Below, one piece after another: positions 24,990-32,248 of a DNA stretch of 64,000 nt (positions are counted from its first letter, which is position 1; each line of letters begins with the position of its first letter). The DNA lies in the NCBI GenBank assembly GCA_017983695.1, contig JAGOAX010000007.1, positions 1 through 64,000 on the forward strand, given 5' to 3'. The DNA is from Ferruginibacter sp. Lineage in GTDB: Bacteria > Bacteroidota > Bacteroidia > Chitinophagales > Chitinophagaceae. Under the pieces are notes generated by a model. The model was not told the origin of the DNA. It saw nothing but the letters and a program-made list of their open reading frames with translations, and made no database searches. Position numbers and translations under genes: made by a program.

Positions 24990-26143
24990 ACTGCTTGTTT
25001 TATTCTTTTTATTGCTTCATTAATATTTTCTTCCTTACAACATAAACTAACTCTTACATATTTATCGCCTGCATTACCAAAAATACCACCGGGTGTAATA
25101 AATACATTTGCGCCGTATAATACTTTATCACTTAATGCATACCCATCTTTATAGCCTGATGGAATGGCGGCCCACACAAACATACCTGCCTGGTTTTTTG
25201 AATAAGTACATTCCAATAAATCCAGTAATTCAAAAACTTTTTCCCTTCTTGCCCTGTACACTTTATTTACTTCGCTATGCCAGTCTTCCTGCAACTCCAA
25301 TGCTTTTGCTGCAGCTAACTGCAAAGGCAAAAACATACCACTATCCATATTGCTTTTAAAACGCAGCACAGCATCAATTTTTTCTTTTGCACCACACAAC
25401 ATACCAATACGCCAGCCAGCCATATTGTGCGATTTACTTAAAGAGTTTAATTCAATCACACAATCTTTTGCACCCGCCACACTCAGCATACTCATAGGTA
25501 AATCATTCAAAATAAAACTGTAAGGATTATCATGAACGATGAGGATATTGTATTTTTTTGCAAATGCAATCAATTGCTCATACATTTCCATTGTGGGCAA
25601 TTGCCCTGTTGGCATATGCGGATAATTTACAAACATTATTTTTACCCGGTTAACGTACAAATTATTTTCAATCTCTTTAAAATCGGGCAGCCAGCTATTT
25701 TCTTTGGTAAGATTATACTCCATACATTTTCCACCGGCAATTGTTGCAGCACTTTTGTAAGTTGGATAACCTGGATTTGGTATCAGCACAAAATCACCTT
25801 CATTCAGGTATGTCATACAAATATGCATGATGCCCTCTTTACTTCCTATCAATGGTAAAATTTCTGTATCGGCATTCAGGTCAACTTTATACCATTTTTT
25901 ATACCATGCAGCAATAGCATTTCTTAAAACAGGGCTACCTTTATAGCTTTGGTAAGCATGTGTATTTGGTTTGGTACTTTCTTCCTGCAATACTTTTATC
26001 ACTTCGGGGTGTGGCGGCAAATCAGGACTACCAATTCCCAAACTGATAACATTTTTACCCTCTTTATTCATTGTATCAATCTCTCTCAGTTTTTGAGAAA
26101 AATAATACTCTCCAATACCTTCTAATCTTTTTGCTGTTTCCAT
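24986..26143 (-). CDS. PLP-dependent aminotransferase, class I/II
   Basis: 385 residues. Fold-type I aminotransferase with the PLP-lysine segment ELNSLSKSHNMAGWRIG, PGYPTYKSAA, NYPHMPTGQL and VRVSLCC near the C-terminus. It is close to aspartate / LL-diaminopimelate-type enzymes. Between pheA and tyrA it most plausibly transaminates phenylpyruvate and hydroxyphenylpyruvate to Phe and Tyr, an inference from context. It starts 89 nt after pheA; the gap contains an 18-bp inverted repeat. Confidence 0.9.
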   Translation of the reverse strand: METAKRLEGIGEYYFSQKLREIDTMNKEGKNVISLGIGSPDLPPHPEVIKVLQEESTKPNTHAYQSYKGSPVLRNAIAAWYKKWYKVDLNADTEILPLIGSKEGIMHICMTYLNEGDFVLIPNPGYPTYKSAATIAGGKCMEYNLTKENSWLPDFKEIENNLYVNRVKIMFVNYPHMPTGQLPTMEMYEQLIAFAKKYNILIVHDNPYSFILNDLPMSMLSVAGAKDCVIELNSLSKSHNMAGWRIGMLCGAKEKIDAVLRFKSNMDSGMFLPLQLAAAKALELQEDWHSEVNKVYRARREKVFELLDLLECTYSKNQAGMFVWAAIPSGYKDGYALSDKVLYGANVFITPGGIFGNAGDKYVRVSLCCKEENINEAIKRIKQAV

Positions 26144-26172
26144 ACTTTTTTATTACACTGATTTTGCGAATT

Positions 26173-26229
26173 ACACTAATTACACGAATTCATTTTCTAT
26201 TACTTGCATTTAATTCGTGTAATTAGTGT
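26173..26229. repeat. 18-bp perfect inverted repeat between pheA and the aminotransferase gene
   Basis: Arms ACACTAATTACACGAATT (26173-26190) and its reverse complement (26212-26229) with a 21-nt loop; a further partial copy of AATTCGTGT follows at 26235-26243. There is no U-run after the stem on the minus strand, so it is not a classic terminator. It could be an RNA-processing or stabilising hairpin, or an interspersed element. Confidence 0.8.
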
Positions 26230-26232
26230 TTT

Positions 26233-27132
26233 TTAATTCGTGTTATTAATCTTCCCGTTTTTATAAATCCCCAATACACTTAATCCGTCAGTCAACGCCT
26301 CTATTTTTTTTATTACTTTTTTAAACTGTTCAACAGTATCAAATTCCATATCTGCATGAAAAGAATATTTAAAATCACTACCCGGTATAGGCATACTTTG
26401 CAGTTTAGAAAGATTAATGCCTTCGTCTGCAATCTTTGTAAGCACTTTGGCTAAACTGCCTTTAGAATGATCGGTAAAAAAATTGATGGAAGCTTTATCG
26501 GCTCCTGCAATTTCATTTACAATATCCTGCCTTTGCAAAACCAAAAACCTGGTGTAATTACTTTTAAGCGTATGAATATTAGGAGCAATAATTTCGAGGT
26601 TGTATAAATCGGCAGCCAGCTTACTTGCAATGGCTGCAATATGTTTGCTTTTATGCTGGTGAACATGTTTGGCACTTAAAGCGGTATCCTCAGTTTCCAC
26701 CAGTTTCCAGTTGTATTTATCTAAAAACCCAAAACATTGCTGAATGGCCATCGGGTGAGAATGCACTTCTCTGATATCATCCAGCGATACGCCGGGATTA
26801 ACCAGAAGATTTTGTTTTATCTGCAGGTAAATCTCTCCCACAATTTTTAAATTGCCTTTCAGCAATAAATTATAATTGGGTAAAATGCTTCCGGCTATGG
26901 AATTTTCAATAGCCATTATTCCTCCATCGCTTTGCTTTTTATCAGCAGCAATTTTTACCACTTCCTTAAAAGTGGCGCAACAGATCACTTCGGTATTTTT
27001 TCCATAAAACTGCTCTGCTGCCACCTGGTGAAAGCTGCCCTCAAAGCCCTGTATTGAAACCCTTTTGCTCCCTGTCCCCCTGAAGGGGGAACTTAGGTCG
27101 ATATTGCCTTCCTTAATTTTATCTCTTTGCAT
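26233..27132 (-). CDS. pheA: Prephenate dehydratase
   Basis: 299 residues. Converts prephenate to phenylpyruvate. Catalytic domain: SIQGFEGSFHQVAAEQFYG, MAIENSIAGSI, VHSHPMAIQQC, NYTRFLVL (the TRF motif). A C-terminal ACT domain starts near 210 (GSLAKVLTKIADEGINLSK); the usual ESRP Phe-binding motif reads QSMP. No chorismate mutase domain is fused; that activity is on the DAHP synthase. The first 24 or so residues (with DLSSPFRGTGSK) are encoded by a REP-like repeat and are not part of the family core. It is the first gene of the aromatic operon, directly downstream of the Phe/Tyr attenuator. Confidence 0.93.
   Translation of the reverse strand: MQRDKIKEGNIDLSSPFRGTGSKRVSIQGFEGSFHQVAAEQFYGKNTEVICCATFKEVVKIAADKKQSDGGIMAIENSIAGSILPNYNLLLKGNLKIVGEIYLQIKQNLLVNPGVSLDDIREVHSHPMAIQQCFGFLDKYNWKLVETEDTALSAKHVHQHKSKHIAAIASKLAADLYNLEIIAPNIHTLKSNYTRFLVLQRQDIVNEIAGADKASINFFTDHSKGSLAKVLTKIADEGINLSKLQSMPIPGSDFKYSFHADMEFDTVEQFKKVIKKIEALTDGLSVLGIYKNGKINNTN
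27067..27100 (-). repeat. REP-like repeat copy 8, encodes part of the PheA N-terminus
   Basis: Minus strand: CGACCTAAGTTCCCCCTTCA then GGGGGACAGGGAGC. Translated as DLSSPFRGTGS before the conserved SIQGFEG. Confidence 0.72.
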
Positions 27133-27167
27133 TTTTTAAATAAGTTTTCGCCCCTTATTCTCTTTGT

Positions 27168-27190
27168 AAGCCCCTTTAGGGGTTTGGGGC
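27168..27190. repeat. GC-rich palindromic repeat copy 9
   Basis: AAGCCCCTTTAGGGGTTTGG then GGC, between the attenuator terminator and the pheA start. Confidence 0.65.
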
Positions 27191-27200
27191 AAACAAAAAT

Positions 27201-27226
27201 CCCCCGATTTTTATCGGGGGACTCTT
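27201..27226 (-). terminator. Attenuator terminator of the aromatic operon, with competing antiterminator arm
   Basis: On the minus strand CCCCCGAT, loop AAAA, ATCGGGGG (stem at 27213-27220 and 27201-27208) followed by ATTTTTGTTTG. The 5' arm is also part of AAGAGTCCCCCG (27215-27226), which can pair with CGGGAGCCTCTT (27262-27273) at the end of the leader ORF in 10 of 12 positions. The two structures exclude each other. Confidence 0.82.
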
Positions 27227-27256
27227 TTTATGTTAGTCTGTTTTTTTATTCAGTTG

Positions 27257-27331
27257 TTAACAAGAGGCTCCCGGACCATTTTTAAAATAGTAGCTAAAAT
27301 AAAAGAAGCTATGGTTGCCTTTGTTTGTCAT
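27257..27331 (-). CDS. Phe/Tyr leader peptide of the pheA-aro operon
   Basis: A 24-codon ORF starting ATG at 27329-27331 and ending TAA at 27257-27259. Codons 8-16 read SFFYFSYYF: four Phe and three Tyr codons in nine. The 3' end (codons for PGASC) coincides with the antiterminator arm. By the standard model, ribosomes stalled at Phe/Tyr codons leave that arm free to pair with the terminator's 5' arm, so transcription continues into pheA. When charged tRNAs are plentiful the ribosome reaches the stop codon, covers the arm, and the terminator forms. The promoter is only a few nucleotides upstream, so the 5' UTR is about 5 nt. The peptide itself probably has no other role. Not experimentally shown. 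Confidence 0.85.
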   Translation of the reverse strand: MTNKGNHSFFYFSYYFKNGPGASC

Positions 27332-27338
27332 TGAAAGT

Positions 27339-27369
27339 CAAAAATAACAAAACAACCTTATACCAGCAA
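27339..27369 (-). promoter_or_regulatory. Promoter of the aromatic operon
   Basis: Minus strand TTG (27367-27369), 20-bp spacer, TATTTTTG (27339-27346): a near-perfect Bacteroidota primary promoter. Predicted transcription start is near 27336. Confidence 0.75.
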
Positions 27370-27400
27370 AAAAAAATCCCTCTTAAAAATAAGAGGGACT
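27369..27400 (-). terminator. Terminator of the small lipoprotein gene
   Basis: TCCCTCTTA (27377-27385), loop AAAA, TAAGAGGGA (27390-27398). On the minus strand the stem is followed by a run of T, placing it downstream of the gene at 27478 and upstream of the aromatic promoter. Confidence 0.85.
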
Positions 27401-27477
27401 AAATTGATTGCTTGTCATGTAAAAATCTTTATTGTAAACCGGTGATTAATACAAGCAACCCGGTACCGGTTAGGTAA

Positions 27478-27672
27478 TTACTTTTTAACTGAATCAGCAA
27501 CAGCTTTTACAGTTGAATCTACAGCTTTAACAGTTGAATCCATAACTTTTACAGTTGTATCAACTGCAGGTACGATTGAATCAGTTTTTGGAGTTTCTGT
27601 AGTTGCAGTTTCGCCGCTGTTACAAGCAGTAAATACTGATGCTACTGCGATTGCTAAAAATACTTTTTTCAT
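27478..27672 (-). CDS. Small repeat-containing lipoprotein
   Basis: 64 residues. Lipoprotein signal KKVFLAIAVASVFTAC gives a mature peptide anchored at Cys17 or so. The mature part is a run of imperfect repeats, DSTVKAVDSTVKAV, preceded by a Thr-rich linker. Such short Ala/Val/Lys repeat lipoproteins can form coiled or amphipathic helices; function unknown. It has its own terminator and is divergent from the ECF sigma gene, sharing a 135-nt intergenic region with a 9-bp inverted repeat. Confidence 0.78.
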   Translation of the reverse strand: MKKVFLAIAVASVFTACNSGETATTETPKTDSIVPAVDTTVKVMDSTVKAVDSTVKAVADSVKK

Positions 27673-27730
27673 TTTTGTTTGTTTAAATTTTAAAAATTAT
27701 AATTTCATATTTATACCAGAATTAAAAAAA

Positions 27731-27776
27731 GGTAACCCATCCTTTATTAAATATTTTTTCGTTGTTTTGGGTTACC
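27731..27776. promoter_or_regulatory. 9-bp inverted repeat in the lipoprotein / ECF sigma divergent region
   Basis: GGTAACCCA (27731-27739) and TGGGTTACC (27768-27776), 28 nt apart, AT-rich between. Placed between two divergent genes, it may be an operator or hold divergent promoter elements. The GGTAACC strings resemble ECF -35 elements, but I cannot match a -10 at normal spacing. Confidence 0.55.
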
Positions 27777-27807
27777 AATAATCATTAAACGTATTAATAT
27801 AAACCGG

Positions 27808-28374
27808 GTGAGTACTTTAGAAGAAGAAAAATTGTTGTTAAAGGGGCTGGCAGCGAACGATAAACTGGCCATAGAAACGATTTACAGGGATAATTACGCT
27901 ATGATTCAGGCTTTTATACTGAATAACAGCGGATCCCACGACGATGCCAGGGACATTTTTCAGGAAGCAATGATCGTTTTATTTGAAAAGACACGGACCG
28001 AGACCTTTGAATTGAGCAGCCAACTAAAAACCTATATTTATTCGGTTTGCCGGCGGCTTTGGCTTAAAAAGCTTAACCAGATGAACCGTTACAGCGGCCG
28101 GCTGGATAATATGGAAGAAACGATACCAGTGGACGAGGATATGGAATTGCACGAAAAAAGGGATACCGACTTTACATTAATGGAAAACGCCATGAGTAAG
28201 ATTGGGGAGCCCTGCAAAAGTTTGTTAGACGCTTATTATATTCAGAAGAAGCATATGCAGGAAATTGCTGCCGATTTTGGATATACTAATGCAGATAATG
28301 CCAAAACGCAGAAGTATAAATGTCTGATGCGGTTAAAAAAATTATTCTTTGCACAATATAAAAATGGACAATAA
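27808..28374 (+). CDS. ECF-family RNA polymerase sigma factor
   Basis: 188 residues. Region 2 is visible as IETIYRDNYAMIQAFILNNS and DDARDIFQEAMIVLFEK, and region 4 as MQEIAADFGYTNADNAKTQK followed by YKCLMRLKKLF. The start is GTG at 27808; no ATG fits. It overlaps the next gene by 11 bp, so the two are co-translated. The partner carries a short cytoplasmic N-terminal region that could act as anti-sigma. Two intergenic elements in this window (49.87 and 61.10 kb) have ECF-type promoters, but a link to this factor is not shown. Confidence 0.92.
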   Translation: MSTLEEEKLLLKGLAANDKLAIETIYRDNYAMIQAFILNNSGSHDDARDIFQEAMIVLFEKTRTETFELSSQLKTYIYSVCRRLWLKKLNQMNRYSGRLDNMEETIPVDEDMELHEKRDTDFTLMENAMSKIGEPCKSLLDAYYIQKKHMQEIAADFGYTNADNAKTQKYKCLMRLKKLFFAQYKNGQ

Positions 28375-29470
28375 AATGGACGAAACCCAATTATTAGACG
28401 CTGTTGAAAGGTACCTGAGAGGAGAAATGACTGAGCAGGAAAGAACCTACCTGGAAGAATTACGCAAAACAAATCCGGAAGTAGACCAGATGGTGGTGGA
28501 GCATACTTTTTTTCTTAATGAAGTAAGCAAGCACAGCGATACCAAAAATTTTAAACACTCCCTTCACGAAATAGAGAGCAAGCTGGTTGAAGAAGGTATA
28601 ATAAACAAAACCCAACTTAAAGGGAAGGCAAAAATTGTTTATTTCTGGAACAGGTATAAGCGTACAGCTGCAGTTGCCGCCAGTATTGCCGGTATTGTTT
28701 CGCTGTTTAACCTGGGGCTTACTTTTTTTTACAGTAATAAAACAAGCCCACAGGCTATAACCGACCTTAGCAGAGAGCTGGCAGTTTTAAAGCAAGGTCA
28801 AAAAGAAACTAACAAAGTACTTAACGGTGTTATAAGTAAAATAAAAATTGATCCTAAAGCCACACCAAAGTCGGGTGGTACAGGATTTTTAATAGACGCT
28901 CAGGGTTATTTAATTACCAATGCCCACGTATTAAAAGGCAAAACCATTATTGCTACTAATGATAAAGGCCAGCAATTTTTAGCCAAAGTGTGTATGAAAG
29001 ACGAGATAAGGGATATTGCAGTTTTAAAAATTGATGATAAAGATTTTAAACCTTACGGAGCTTTACCTTACAGTATTGGCAAATCTGTAAATCTTGCAGA
29101 ACCTATTTACACAATGGGCTATCCTAAAGATGAAATTGTTTATGGTGAAGGTTACCTGAGCAGCGTAACAGGTTACAAAAGCGATACCCTTACCTACCAG
29201 ATATCTATTGCTGCCGACCATGGTAACAGCGGTGGCCCAATTTTAAATAAGAACGGTGATGTAATTGGTATTTTAACCGATAAATCAGAAGGTGGTTCTG
29301 TGTTTGCTGTAAAGTCTTTATATATTTTTAAAGCAGTTGATAATCTTAAAAAAGATGCTGATTTTGCAGATATTAAATTAGCCAGCAACAATACCATTAA
29401 AAAATTGATCAGGGAAGAGCAGGTAAAGAAAGTGAATGACTGTGTATTTTTAATTAAGAGTTACGAATAA
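28364..29470 (+). CDS. Membrane-anchored trypsin-like serine protease with anti-sigma-like N-terminus
   Basis: 368 residues. The cytoplasmic N-terminal part (1-98) has LLDAVERYLRGEMTEQERTY, resembling the short N-terminal segments of Bacteroidota anti-sigma proteins. One membrane segment (101-123, TAAVAASIAGIVSLFNLGLT) is followed by a short coiled region and a periplasmic S1C protease domain with the complete triad: H188 in TNAHVLKG, D217 in RDIAVLKID, S289 in GNSGGP. No PDZ domain is visible. The ATG at 28364 overlaps the sigma gene. By layout it could sense envelope state and release the sigma factor, which is inference. Confidence 0.85.
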   Translation: MDNKMDETQLLDAVERYLRGEMTEQERTYLEELRKTNPEVDQMVVEHTFFLNEVSKHSDTKNFKHSLHEIESKLVEEGIINKTQLKGKAKIVYFWNRYKRTAAVAASIAGIVSLFNLGLTFFYSNKTSPQAITDLSRELAVLKQGQKETNKVLNGVISKIKIDPKATPKSGGTGFLIDAQGYLITNAHVLKGKTIIATNDKGQQFLAKVCMKDEIRDIAVLKIDDKDFKPYGALPYSIGKSVNLAEPIYTMGYPKDEIVYGEGYLSSVTGYKSDTLTYQISIAADHGNSGGPILNKNGDVIGILTDKSEGGSVFAVKSLYIFKAVDNLKKDADFADIKLASNNTIKKLIREEQVKKVNDCVFLIKSYE

Positions 29471-29495
29471 AACATTTAGCAAAAAGTAAAATAAA

Positions 29496-29526
29496 AAAAG
29501 GGCTTCAATTAATTTGAAGCCCTTTT
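29496..29526. terminator. Strong bidirectional terminator
   Basis: 13-bp stem AAAAGGGCTTCAA (29496-29508) / TTGAAGCCCTTTT (29514-29526) with loop TTAAT, between the convergent protease and nucleotidyltransferase genes. Confidence 0.92.
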
Positions 29527-29543
29527 AGTTTGTATAAAATATT

Positions 29544-30440
29544 TTACCATAACGAAGGTGGGTATTCCCCATCTGCCACCAGTTTATCAATACTGGCTTT
29601 TACCACCGGGGCATCTTCTTTATAAGTAACCCCAAACCATTGCGATGAGCAGGGAATTACTTTAATAGTACCACCTCCTGTTTTAACAAACTCATCTCCA
29701 ATAAGCGGTATAAAAAATTCAGCTTTTATATTATGGCTGTTTGCTTTTACAAACTGGTGAAATAATTTTTCTGTTACCGGAAACAACGCCTGGTGAAAAC
29801 ACCAGAAGTTCATAGATACACTTGAATTAAAAGGTACCTGGTGCTTACCATCCTCTTCTTCGTAAACAATAGTATCTCCTTCCCGGTATATTTTTGTTCT
29901 TTCAGTAATGCTTACTAAATTATTATGGGCATCAACCTGGCACACACCACGGCTTACAGTACCATGCTCACTTAAAGTTTTTGCCAGCTCGTATCCAATA
30001 ATAGAATATGTTTTTTCATCACACCCCTTATTTAAAAAATGGGCCGCTTTTACAAAAGCATCCTGTCCGTAAAAATCATCTGCATTAATTACTGCAAATG
30101 GTTCTTTAATCGCTTCCTTGGCACATAATATAGCATGTGCGGTTCCCCATGGTTTTGTCCGGCCTTCCGGTATAGGCATGCCGTTTAAATAAGAGCTCAT
30201 CTCCTGGTACACATACTCCGTTTTTATCTTTCCTTTAAGTTTGGGTTCAAAAGTATTTTTAAAGCCTTCGGCAAAATCCTTACGGATGATAAATACCACT
30301 TTACCAAAGCCGGCACGTATAGCATCATAAATAGAATACTCCATAATAGTTTCGCCGCTGGGGCCAAACCCTTCCGTTTGTTTCATACTCCCGTATCTGC
30401 TCGCCATTCCGGCAGCCAAAATTAAAAGCGTAGGTTGCAT
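29544..30440 (-). CDS. Sugar-phosphate nucleotidyltransferase family protein
   Basis: 298 residues. The N-terminal nucleotide-binding motif LILAAGMASRYGSMKQTEGF and the acidic metal site AVINADDFYG are typical of NTP_transferase proteins (glucose-1-phosphate thymidylyl/uridylyl type). It is likely to activate a sugar phosphate with an NTP, or to be the regulatory variant seen widely in Bacteroidota. The sugar is not evident. Stand-alone gene. Confidence 0.85.
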   Translation of the reverse strand: MQPTLLILAAGMASRYGSMKQTEGFGPSGETIMEYSIYDAIRAGFGKVVFIIRKDFAEGFKNTFEPKLKGKIKTEYVYQEMSSYLNGMPIPEGRTKPWGTAHAILCAKEAIKEPFAVINADDFYGQDAFVKAAHFLNKGCDEKTYSIIGYELAKTLSEHGTVSRGVCQVDAHNNLVSITERTKIYREGDTIVYEEEDGKHQVPFNSSVSMNFWCFHQALFPVTEKLFHQFVKANSHNIKAEFFIPLIGDEFVKTGGGTIKVIPCSSQWFGVTYKEDAPVVKASIDKLVADGEYPPSLW

Positions 30441-30521
30441 CGATAATTTTAATTAATAAATGAAAAATTAATACTGATTTTTGTACAGCGAAATTAATAC
30501 AAACCGATAAGTTATTCTAAA

Positions 30522-31424
30522 ATGCTTTTTAATATTTCAAATGCTGCTGCAGATATTTTAGATGATGAATTATTTGTACAAAAAAAAGTATCGGTAACTG
30601 TACTGCGGTTAGATAAGATACATCCTGTAGTATCGGGCAACAAATTATTTAAACTGCATTATTTTTTACAGCAGGCAGGCCAGGCTGCACATAAAAGCAT
30701 ACTTACATTTGGCGGCGCTTATTCCAATCACCTGGTGGCAACTGCCTATGCCTGCCAGGCGGCAGGTTTAAAAAGTATTGGTATTGTAAGAGGAGAAAAA
30801 CCTACCCTGCTATCTCCTACCCTGCAGCAGTGTATTGACTACGGCATGCAGTTACATTTTATTGCAAGAGAAGCGTATGATAAAAAAGATACCGCGGATT
30901 TTATTACAGCTTTAAAAAATGAATTTGGCGACTGCACAATCATCCCCGAAGGCGGTTATAGCAATACCGGCGCACAAGGTGCTGCTTTAATATGGCGGTT
31001 GATACCCAAAAACAAGTATACGCATATATGTACCGCTACAGGCACTGCTACAACACTTGCCGGCTTATTAATAAATGCCGGCAACGAAAAAATCATCAGC
31101 ATACCTGTTTTAAAGGGCATGACGGATATTGAAGAAAGGATAAATTGTTGTGGCGTAACTGTAAATAAAGAACATCTGCAGATTTTTGATGGCTACCACT
31201 TTGGCGGCTATGCAAAAAATACACCCCGGCTTATTGAGTTTATGAATTACCTGTGGCAGCAGCACCGGCTGCCCACCGATTTTGTATATACCGCCAAATT
31301 ATTTGCTGCCGTGTATGATAAAATAAAAAAAGATCATTTTACAGCGGGCAGCACTATCCTGTGCCTGCATACCGGAGGCTTACAGGGCAATCTTTCTTTG
31401 CCCCAGCATACTTTATTGTTCTAA
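30522..31424 (+). CDS. PLP-dependent ACC deaminase / D-cysteine desulfhydrase family protein
   Basis: 300 residues, fold-type II PLP enzyme. The PLP-lysine segment is VVSGNKLFKLHYFL, followed by LTFGGAYSNHLVATAYACQ and a glycine-rich phosphate loop CTATGTATTLAGLL. Members deaminate 1-aminocyclopropane-1-carboxylate or cleave D-cysteine to pyruvate; sequence alone does not tell which. It sits in a divergent pair with the nucleotidyltransferase gene. Confidence 0.86.
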   Translation: MLFNISNAAADILDDELFVQKKVSVTVLRLDKIHPVVSGNKLFKLHYFLQQAGQAAHKSILTFGGAYSNHLVATAYACQAAGLKSIGIVRGEKPTLLSPTLQQCIDYGMQLHFIAREAYDKKDTADFITALKNEFGDCTIIPEGGYSNTGAQGAALIWRLIPKNKYTHICTATGTATTLAGLLINAGNEKIISIPVLKGMTDIEERINCCGVTVNKEHLQIFDGYHFGGYAKNTPRLIEFMNYLWQQHRLPTDFVYTAKLFAAVYDKIKKDHFTAGSTILCLHTGGLQGNLSLPQHTLLF

Positions 31425-31447
31425 TTTGTAACATGGCTTTATATTTG
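31416..31447 (+). promoter_or_regulatory. Promoter for the exported protein at 31487
   Basis: TTG (31416-31418), 21-bp spacer, TATATTTG (31440-31447). It overlaps the end of the upstream gene. Confidence 0.6.
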
Positions 31448-31486
31448 TAAATAAAATTTTACTTGCTTATCCTCGTTAATATAAAT

Positions 31487-32248
31487 ATGCCCAGGGTTTA
31501 TTTTTTATTGGTTATAGGTTTATGCTTTGGTACCGTTACCGCTGCTGCACAGGATACGCTGCCACGCATTACTGTAAAAAACCTGAGCGGACAAATAATT
31601 GTAAGCTGGGTAAATAATTACAGGGCCCCGGTTACTGCAATAAATATTCAGCGCTCTTACGACAGCCTTAAAAATTACACTACCATTGGTTCTGTATTAA
31701 ATCCACAAAATATTGAGAACGGTTATGCCGATGCTACACCGCCTTATAATAAAATGTATTACCGGGTATTTGTTTCTTTTGAAGGTGGTACCTATCTTTT
31801 TAGTAAAGTGGTAAGGCCGGTAAAAGAAAAACTACCCGAGCCGCTGCTTGAAGACCCTTCACGTCCGTTTTTAGTAAAAGATAACTGGACGGCACAGCCC
31901 GTGTACGAACCCGGCAAACAAAACAATATAAAAATTCAACCCAAGCCGCAGTTACCACCTATTAACAATAATAACGACATCATTACTTATCCCAGCCGCC
32001 GCATTTATACCGGTAAGGATAATAATATTATCATTTCCCTGCCACTGGCCGAAACAAAAAAATATGCCGTAAAGTTTTTTGACGAAAATGATGTGCCGCT
32101 GTTTGATCTGAATAAAATAACAGAAACCTATTTAATTATAGAGCGTGTAAATTTTTTACATGCCGGCTGGTTTCATTTTGAAGTATATGAAAATGGTAAG
32201 CTGATAGAGAAGAATAAATTTCAGATCGCAAAAGAAGGAAAGAATTAA
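31487..32248 (+). CDS. Exported protein with a fibronectin-III-like region
   Basis: 253 residues. Signal peptide ([20 protein letters not shown]), then a segment like an Fn3 fold ([20 protein letters not shown] to [17 protein letters not shown]), a Pro-rich linker and a C-terminal beta-rich part. Function unknown; it may be a periplasmic or surface adaptor. The ATG at 31487 fits the promoter and the signal peptide; the TTG at 31463 is less likely. The stop overlaps the convergent lipB stop by 4 bp. Confidence 0.72.
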   Translation: MPRVYFLLVIGLCFGTVTAAAQDTLPRITVKNLSGQIIVSWVNNYRAPVTAINIQRSYDSLKNYTTIGSVLNPQNIENGYADATPPYNKMYYRVFVSFEGGTYLFSKVVRPVKEKLPEPLLEDPSRPFLVKDNWTAQPVYEPGKQNNIKIQPKPQLPPINNNNDIITYPSRRIYTGKDNNIIISLPLAETKKYAVKFFDENDVPLFDLNKITETYLIIERVNFLHAGWFHFEVYENGKLIEKNKFQIAKEGKN

